Part shown: one piece after another, positions 57,896-64,000 of the stretch | Layout of the letters: each line of letters begins with the position of its first letter | Position numbering within the stretch: position 1 is the first letter of the stretch | Assembly: GCA_963931865.1 (NCBI GenBank) | Contig: OZ007517.1 | Location: 5,841,707-5,905,706, forward strand | Length of the DNA stretch: 64,000 nucleotides | Source of the DNA: Axinella damicornis | Lineage: Eukaryota; Porifera; Demospongiae; Axinellida; Axinellidae | Reading direction: 5' to 3' | Program-made: the position numbers and the translations under genes | Notes under the pieces: model-generated | The model's input: the letters and a program-made list of their open reading frames with translations, nothing else | What the model was told of the DNA's origin: nothing | Databases searched by the model: none

Positions 57896-59225
57896 ACATG
57901 GCAACCCATGCAAGCCCCACCCCCTCCCATTCCCTCGGCACGTCATATCATACACAGGATTGTGACCAACTGACATGTTTTGACATGTTCAGATCTGGGT
58001 ATGTCCAACCAGTTTAATATTAAACTTATATTGTCTTCTGTTTTCGGGGGGGGGGGGGGGGGGGGGGGGGGGGGAATCCCAGCCCCCCCCCTCTGTATGA
58101 AACCCTGATACACCAATACCCCGGAAATGGCACGAGGTTGTACTGGCTTGCCGCACATGCAAACACAGTCTTGTTGAGTATCTTGGTAGTGCTCTGCTTC
58201 GAGGTGCCACATCCCTTCTCAGTGGTAGTCAGCGTCTAGTGGTGGCTGGTGCTTCACAAGGAGTGCTACGAGACACAGCCTGGTATTCAAATGAGTGTCA
58301 TCCAGCACTGAATTTGTTTGGGAATGCAGATACCAGAATATGGTTACATGCCAGCAAATCTGATGCCAAAAAGCTGTTAATTTTTTTCTCCAGGTACTGA
58401 CATTGGTATGACAGCAACAGCAGTCAATCTCATCAGCCGAGAAGTGATGCTCCAGATCAACCCTTCAGGAAGTCAACTACAGCTACTTAGTCTCCATGGC
58501 CTAGCAGATGCTGTAACCCAAGACCCTGAAATGTGCAACATTCTTAAGACCGCCTTGCCACGCTACGGGCACTCTATGTGTTAACAGGGTGTGACTTCAC
58601 ATCCTTTTCACCCAAACAAGCAAGGCTTTCTTCCCGAGTGCACTGTTAAGGATTGCACCATTCATCTGCTCTGATAGTGAATTGCTACCAGGAAACCTTG
58701 CCACTACTGCCACAGAAGATTCCAGCTTCTTGAGGTTAGTTGGTGTTGTCTATTTCTTAAAGAACCTGGCAGCATTCAGGAACCAGTTCGAATCACCAGT
58801 GCCTCACTACCATTCCGTGTCTACCAAAAGCAGATCACCAGCAGCAAGACATGTGGCCTGGATTGAAACCCTGAACGCAAAAAAAAAGGGAAAGAGAGTG
58901 GATTCTGAGGATAACCTCATTCCCTCAATTGATGCCCTAAGGTTTCACTGGTTACGATCAAGGTGGGTACTTCTGTATTGGAAGCAAGCACAGTGTAGAT
59001 ACCTTCAACTACCACCAATCACCAACTATGGATGGAGAGTACGGGGTGAATCGATTTCAGTTGAGTGGGACTTGGAGGAGAACATGAAGAGAGTGCAGGA
59101 TCAGGTGGTGCTCCTACTGCGTGGATGCATGTGGCTGCAAGAAAGGCTGCAGTACTCAGCAGTGTAGCTGCAAGCGTGCTGAGAGGCAATGCGGACCAGG
59201 GTGCAGATGCACCAGCCAAAACAGA
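56787..59225 (+). pseudogene. Decayed gene for a cysteine-rich (CXC-type) protein of a repetitive invertebrate family
   Basis: Plus-strand fragments in shifting frames form one protein. SQVCRACQLDIQRHTQNPKW (56830) is a likely zinc-binding N-terminus. CDADLCSLIDSLPSDHPETR follows near 57280. LVILEGMFIINTTP and EIHVIFDDPW are near 57590-57745. After the element at 57836-58107 come PRKWHEVVLACRTCKHSLVE and NADTRIWLHAS (58330). RLVGVVYFLKNLAAF and LRFHWLRSRWVLLYWKQAQC are near 58735-58990. A C-terminal CGCKKGCSTQQCSCKRAERQ CGPGCRC ends near 59200. The last block is a CXC-type cysteine repeat (tesmin/TSO1-like). I know this arrangement from uncharacterised multi-copy proteins in corals and molluscs. 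Several stops and indels make it non-functional here. Confidence 0.6.
57836..58107. mobile_element. 272-bp hAT-like MITE with 5-bp duplication, inserted in coding sequence
   Basis: CAGGGTTTCATACAGG at the left and CTGTATGAAACCCTG at the right; ATACA at 57831-57835 and 58108-58112. Removing the element and one ATACA joins SDNT to PIPRKWHEVV in frame. The poly-G runs inside (about 33 and 30 bases) have unreliable lengths. It is a shorter relative of the element at 28986-29733. Confidence 0.9.
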
Positions 59226-59242
59226 CCACCAGAATCCACAAG

Positions 59243-59880
59243 TAATATTTAAATACCAGTTTGCAGTGCATTACGGGTTTTAATGCACAAGGGCAATCTA
59301 GTTAATGCATAATCCACCCGAGACCGTAACTAGATTGCCCGAGTGCACTAAAGCCCGTAATGCACTGGAAACTGGTATCTAAACTACTTAACGCTACTCA
59401 CTGACCCGAAACAGCCGTTGATCTTCGAAAAGTGTGCATTATCTATAGTTAGTGCTACTCACGTGACCCTCAACGAATCAGACGCCTCAGAATCGATCAC
59501 ATGACGGAGCATTAAATCGCTTATTGCACACTTTAGTGTGCATTATCTAGATAATGCAAAGATCAAAGGCTGTCTCGGGTCGGTGAGTTGCACTAAGCAG
59601 TTTAGATACCACTTTGCCGCGCATTATGGGCTTTAGTGCACTCGGGCAATCTAGTTAACGGTCTCGGGCGGATAATGCACTCGCCTTCGGCTCGTGCATT
59701 ATCTCGCCCTCGACCATTAACTAGATTGCCCTCGTGCACTAAAACCCGTAATGCACGGCAAAGTGGTATATAAATATTACATAATGCACACTAAAGTGCG
59801 CAATAAGCGATTTACTGCTCCGTCATGCGATTGATTCTGAGGGGTCTGATTCATTGAGGGTCACATGAGTAGTACTTAGT
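59243..59880. mobile_element. Nested palindromic foldback elements
   Basis: At 59250-59385 a hairpin joins CAGTGCATTACGGGTTTTAA and GGCAATCTAGTTA to their inverses. At 59600-59772 a second, longer hairpin uses the same words (ATACCACTTTGCCG, GGGCAATCTAGTTAA) around GCCTTCGGC. Around it, 59448-59546 and 59775-59880 are ~100-bp outer inverted arms (CGTGACCCTCAACGAATCAG; GCTTATTGCACACTTTAGTG). The two hairpins are related, so the block probably arose by insertion of one copy into another. Confidence 0.85.
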
Positions 59881-59899
59881 TTCTTAACTGCATAGTCTT

Positions 59900-60760
59900 T
59901 CCCCAGACCCTTTGCCTCACTCAGTTGAACAAAGGCAAACTGTATAAAGTCAGGCCAGGGAAGGAGCCTAATTCATTGTGCTCTCTATCCCTGGCTTCTA
60001 CTGGTTTACCTGTAAACACTACCCCCACAACATCATCAGCATAATATGGATTCCTACAAGGCTTCTATTGATACGATTACACCAACTCTAGCACTTATCC
60101 TTTCCCATAATTATGCCATCCACATTGCTGTACAGACACTGATTCAGAAACTGAAAGTGAATATTAAACAAGTTGTGGTATCCAGTCTTAGGCTGTCTGT
60201 GCTAAGGCTGGAAAACAGCCTTGAACCAACGCAATTGGTCCCTCTGCCCTCATCCCCACACAGGTACAGAACCCTCCTGCTCAATCGTCAGTGCAAACAA
60301 TTTCAAACACTATATATAGTACTGTTTCTGCTATTTTTGTATGATTTACCTGTGCTGGGAGTAAACCGGTCACATTTCATTCCACCCAGTCCAAGAGGAA
60401 TTTCTCCAATACAGGTGAAGGGAGTAAGGACTAACACATCTTCAGAAGGCAGAACACAAACTGGCTCATGCACTGTGTACACGTACACGCCAACTGGTCA
60501 GCCTCTCAAAATTTAATACTAGCGCCACACTTTAAAAAGCGTACTCTTTTGAGCTATCTCAGCCTGATTTTTTCTCCGATCGGATAAATTTCATCCTTTG
60601 CTCCAACTTGAACTCACAGATACTTTCACCAATACAGTAGCTACTTCATTCGCAGGAGATCTACTGTCAAACACAGATCGTCTCTTTCAACCACGTGCAT
60701 GGAAAAGTACATCCGGTGGGCGTGGCCATTGCAAAAGAATCCACGTAATTGTGCTGTCAA
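59900..60760 (+). other. Unrecognised 157-codon open frame (60046-60516); otherwise nothing supported
   Basis: The frame starts MDSYKASIDTITPTLALILS, includes a hydrophobic stretch YIVLFLLFLYDLPVLGV (possible membrane segment), and has no motif I know. It may be chance or part of a repeat. Confidence 0.25.
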
Positions 60761-60764
60761 TCGA

Positions 60765-60850
60765 CATAATTACCCCGCGCGCGCATGCGCGAAGCGGGGT
60801 TAAGCAATCGGTTTTGTCCGTCAGTCAGTCGTCTGTCAGTCAGGCGAAAA
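60765..60850. repeat. Dispersed repeat boundary (GCGCATGCGC ... GTCAGTCAGTC), also at 62155-62240
   Basis: GCGCGCATGCGCGAAGCGGG followed by ATCGGTTTTGTCCGTCAGTC here and GCGCGCATGCGCAGCAGGGG followed by GATCGGTTTGTCTGTCAGTC at 62163 are the same element end. A related GACGGACAGACAGACAC tract lies near 49705. Confidence 0.7.
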
Positions 60851-60959
60851 AAATTGAAATCTCCCCACACAGACCCTCATAAACCATGTCAAACAATAGC
60901 AAAATTTTAATAGAAAAAAACTGCTCTATGTGTACCTGACTGAAGTCAAGACGCTCCGT

Positions 60960-62700
60960 TTCGCTGTATTTCGGCTATTTCCTACTTTCATAACTATTCA
61001 TAACATTGGCTCCACCTCTTCGTGACCTCAGAGTCCCATCAAGAACAGGACACGCAGTGCATTTGGAAACTTATGCTTCGAGATGACGGCTAGAAAACAG
61101 TGTTTTCTCACGATCTATGTACTTCACAGACATCATGGCTATTGTTTCAGCTATTTTTCGCGGCTATTTCCTATTATTCGTAACATTTGGCCCCACCTCT
61201 CCAGCTTCACAACATTTATATATGGTAAGCGGTCACTCCCACACCTTGGATATGGCCATACACAAACACAGTATATGCGATAGCCGCCGCAGCAGAGATG
61301 TCACGTCGATTGTAGCTGCACTGCATGCATCCTGGCCTGTAGATGTTCATCGTGGGGTATGTGTTCTATGAACACCTCCAGTTGCTTTTAGAGTATTCAC
61401 AGGTTCAAGGTTTAAAAGGTTAAGTAATTCATTCACCCTTCCTGAATATTCTGTACACACTGGCCACAGTTACCAAATTGCCAGACGCAATGCCACTTTA
61501 GTTGGTTGTGGTTGTTTCTCCCTTCAGGCAAAAAAGTATTCGAGTGGCAATTTGGTACTTCCAGGGATTCTAGCCTTTTATGCTGTCAAAACTGCCTGCC
61601 TATCCCCCCTAGGCCCTCTCGCTACCTCAATTTCAGATCTGCGCACGGGCACTGCACCACAGGCTTCCTCTTGGTGGATGTGGGCGCCCACAGCCAACTC
61701 GCCGCCTGTACCTTCAAGTGATTCGACCCAGCCAAGTGTTTTCTGACGTGATATACGCTCAGTCAGTTGTGCGCTCAGTGATGAGAGAACTGCCCCACAA
61801 CTGCAGAGCTTCTTGGTAGGAGGACGCGCTTCTTCCTCCACGGCCTCGGATCGTCAACGTGCTCGTCAACCTTCATTGCACGTGTCCATTACTCGAGCAC
61901 CTCCGTATATCTTATTTCTTGGACTGTATACCTCCGTATACTATATATGCACACGTCATTATGATGTCATGGTTGGTTGTTGGTTCACAGGTTCACAGGC
62001 CAAGGCAAAAGGAGGATTGCGTCTGGCAATTTGGTAACTGTGGCCCCGTGGTAGTACAAGGTTAACAATGCAATGATTAAGGTTGTTTGGGTCAACAGCT
62101 ACAATCTGCACGTACCCTGCAGCTGATTGGACCTACTGATGGGACATACGTATTATTACCTGGTGCGCGCATGCGCAGCAGGGGTAGAGTGATCGGTTTG
62201 TCTGTCAGTCAGTCCGTCTGCCTGTCTGTCTGTCCAAGCAGTTTGAGCAGTGAAGGCCTAGTTGAAGGCTTAGTTCAGAATAGTGTCAGAATTCAGAAAA
62301 TACTAGCGTCTACATAACTCACAGACCAGAGATCCACTTGAGAGGCTAGAAAAGTTGCGCAAAAGTCGACAATTAGCCCTGTTCCAATTTATACAACTTG
62401 ACCCCACCCAGTTTCTAACATTACTGCCACAACTTACGGTATCCTATTCTGCATGCATGTTGCATTAAAATCAGTAGGCCCTAGCAATCTCATCGTGCAT
62501 GCTGTATTACAAATCGGCAGTAAAAGTAGCGCACGGGGTACATGCTCTGCTGAGCACCTCTAGTTAATGCATTGATTGTGAACCAAAAACAATGATTGTG
62601 TAATTCTCGTACAGCATGTGCCCCGTGATGTACACATACGTAGATCAGCCTGTTCAACACAACATGATCGCGAATCTCCCTCCATGAGTCACGTGTTGCT
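60960..62700. other. Repeat-derived sequence; no gene recognised
   Basis: GGCTATTTCCTA ... ATAACATTGGCTCCACCTCT at 60970-61020 recurs in diverged form at 61160-61205. A minus-strand frame at 61841-61578 (KKLCSCGAVLSSLSAQLTER) shows no known domain. Nothing further is supported. Confidence 0.35.
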
Positions 62701-62730
62701 AGTTGTTATTTAGCTCATGCAGTGACGTAC

Positions 62731-63304
62731 TAGCCTCGTTCCCAGGCTCCCCCCTGTGCACGCGGTGAAGAAAATTACGGAGGAGGAGAGCCTGGTACGC
62801 TTTCGCACGTGATTCCACGGCACTGACGCATGTCGAGGTCACCAAACATCAGCAGTGTAAGTGTTCACGTCACTCACGTGCAGCAGCTGCTGTATAAAAT
62901 TGTATGTAGTTTTGAAGCATGCAACCGAGAGTTACAAGTCTTAGCCTGTAGAAGCGTAAACAAACACCACGCCGTGCAGTAAATGGCGCTCATCAATCCT
63001 CGGGGACAGATTATCGTCACCGGACAGTCTGGAACGAGTAAGTTGCATTTTGTACCTTATACTGAACTGTACCGCTATCCACGGGTGTCTGTATTGCCAG
63101 GTAACGTTCTCCGCAGTCGTCGCCATCGGTAAATCTTCCTATGTCGATCTACCGCTGCCACAGAAGTCGGCACGCTCCAGTTGTGACGTAACAGATAAGT
63201 GAATTATAGCAGTGACGTCAACGTGCCGCATATCACGTGCGAAAGCATACCAGGCGGTATTTTTCGTCGGCGCGCGCAGGGGGAAGAGCCTGGGAACGAG
63301 GCTA
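62731..63304. mobile_element. 574-bp TAGYCTCG-family element, 8/9 target duplication
   Basis: TAGCCTCGTTCCCAGGCTC and its inverse GAGCCTGGGAACGAGGCTA (with indels) bound the element; the inner arms share GGTA-GCTTTCGCACGTGAT. Flanks GTGACGTAC (62722-62730) and GTGACGTGC (63305-63313) differ at one base. The interior has an exon-like stretch at about 62983-63039 (ATG, ALINPRGQIIVTGQSGT, then GTAAGT), possibly captured sequence; I cannot identify it. Confidence 0.85.
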
Positions 63305-63313
63305 GTGACGTGC

Positions 63314-64000
63314 ACTGTACATGTACAGGTGCATACCAGTCCCAGGAAACATTATTGTATCAATTTTCCATGTGATGTAACTTCCGGAATACTGATTAAA
63401 GGTATACTAGGGAGGTCCACAAGTCTACCGTGTGTGATTGACCTGAGAATTGTGATACACGTACACTGTACTGATGTAGTGATTCTAACTCAGCACAGAG
63501 CCCCATTGCTGGCATACTGGCAGGGAGAGATCCACCGTGCCCTAGCTAGCTCTAATTGACCTGTTCTAGGGAGGGGTTCCGGATTCTTTGAAGTACGGTA
63601 TATAGATACTAGAGCTACGTAGCTGCCTAGGACGATGGCACTACGTGCAGCGGCTTTGACAAAGCAAACCAACGAAGGTTCACTGCGTTTCTAGAATGAA
63701 CTACACTACTGGTTAAAGAGACTGCGTAAAATGGATATGTCCATCTTCGAAGCTTCTGTGAAACAGCAAGTGCAGTGAACGAGAAGGAAGCGATCCAGTT
63801 TACGTAATACCCTGAATGACAAACCGTGTGGAATCTTACTGAGCTACCTGTTACTTGGTTCTGCAACCTTCTTCAGAAGTACACGTCTGGAAAGGAGCGT
63901 TTTGCATGGTTCCTTCGCTCTCACGTAGAATGCTTTCATGTAGAACCTCACGCCCTGTTCCGCTGAGGCAGGTCTGTCCATGGGCCTTGGCTAACTCGCA
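63314..64000. other. No recognisable feature
   Basis: The open frames are short and without motifs. Confidence 0.4.

Overview
This window is animal nuclear DNA: spliced genes with GT-AG introns of roughly 100-400 bp (longer where repeats have landed), many microsatellites, a LINE, and very many short inverted-repeat transposons. The mix of HIRAN-like, Mutator-like and RecQ-like gene families with compact introns suggests a marine invertebrate, most likely a demosponge. That placement is an inference and the species is not identified. One 200-base run of N (33954-34153) marks a scaffold gap, and several long poly-G/poly-C runs make single-base length errors likely.

Layout. 1-2231: right part of a hAT transposon (minus strand) with an uninterrupted 704-codon transposase, inserted into the first coding exon of a Mutator-like gene (2232-2446). 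3-7 kb: a leucine-rich-repeat exon resembling LRRC40, a HIRAN-like fragment and a RecQ-like helicase remnant. 7.7-13.9 kb: a dense, partly nested series of non-autonomous transposons. 14.5-15.5 kb: a decayed ZNF862-like hAT gene. 16-24 kb: tandem repeats, more inverted-repeat elements, a second RecQ-like remnant and a TATA/CCAAT promoter module with a first splice donor. 25.8-29.7 kb: a 1,701-bp tandem duplication ending inside a hAT-like element. 30-41 kb: foldback and TTAA-flanked elements, a C2H2 zinc-finger array beside the gap, a second copy of the promoter module, and a 1.86-kb composite transposon. 42-54.6 kb: the most gene-like part, with EXT2-like exons (plus strand), cystathionine gamma-lyase (CTH)-like exons (minus) next to a LINE, two exons of a transposon-associated gene, and a MAPKAP-kinase-like gene (minus). 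56.8-59.2 kb: a decayed gene for a cysteine-rich (CXC-type) protein, split by a small hAT-like element. 59.2-64 kb: large nested palindromes and further repeats.

Two points stand out. First, about fifteen elements share ends of the type TAGYCTCG...CGAGRCTA. Ten of them sit between 9-bp target duplications, five of these perfect. The smallest are only 45, 56, 65 and 90 bp, little more than two inverted ends. Second, nearly every recognisable conserved host gene (LRRC40-, EXT2-, CTH- and MAPKAPK-like) carries frameshifts, small tandem duplications or in-frame stops, while the hAT transposase is intact. The genes do not form a pathway. They look like unrelated host genes in a transposon-rich region, either decaying or mis-assembled.
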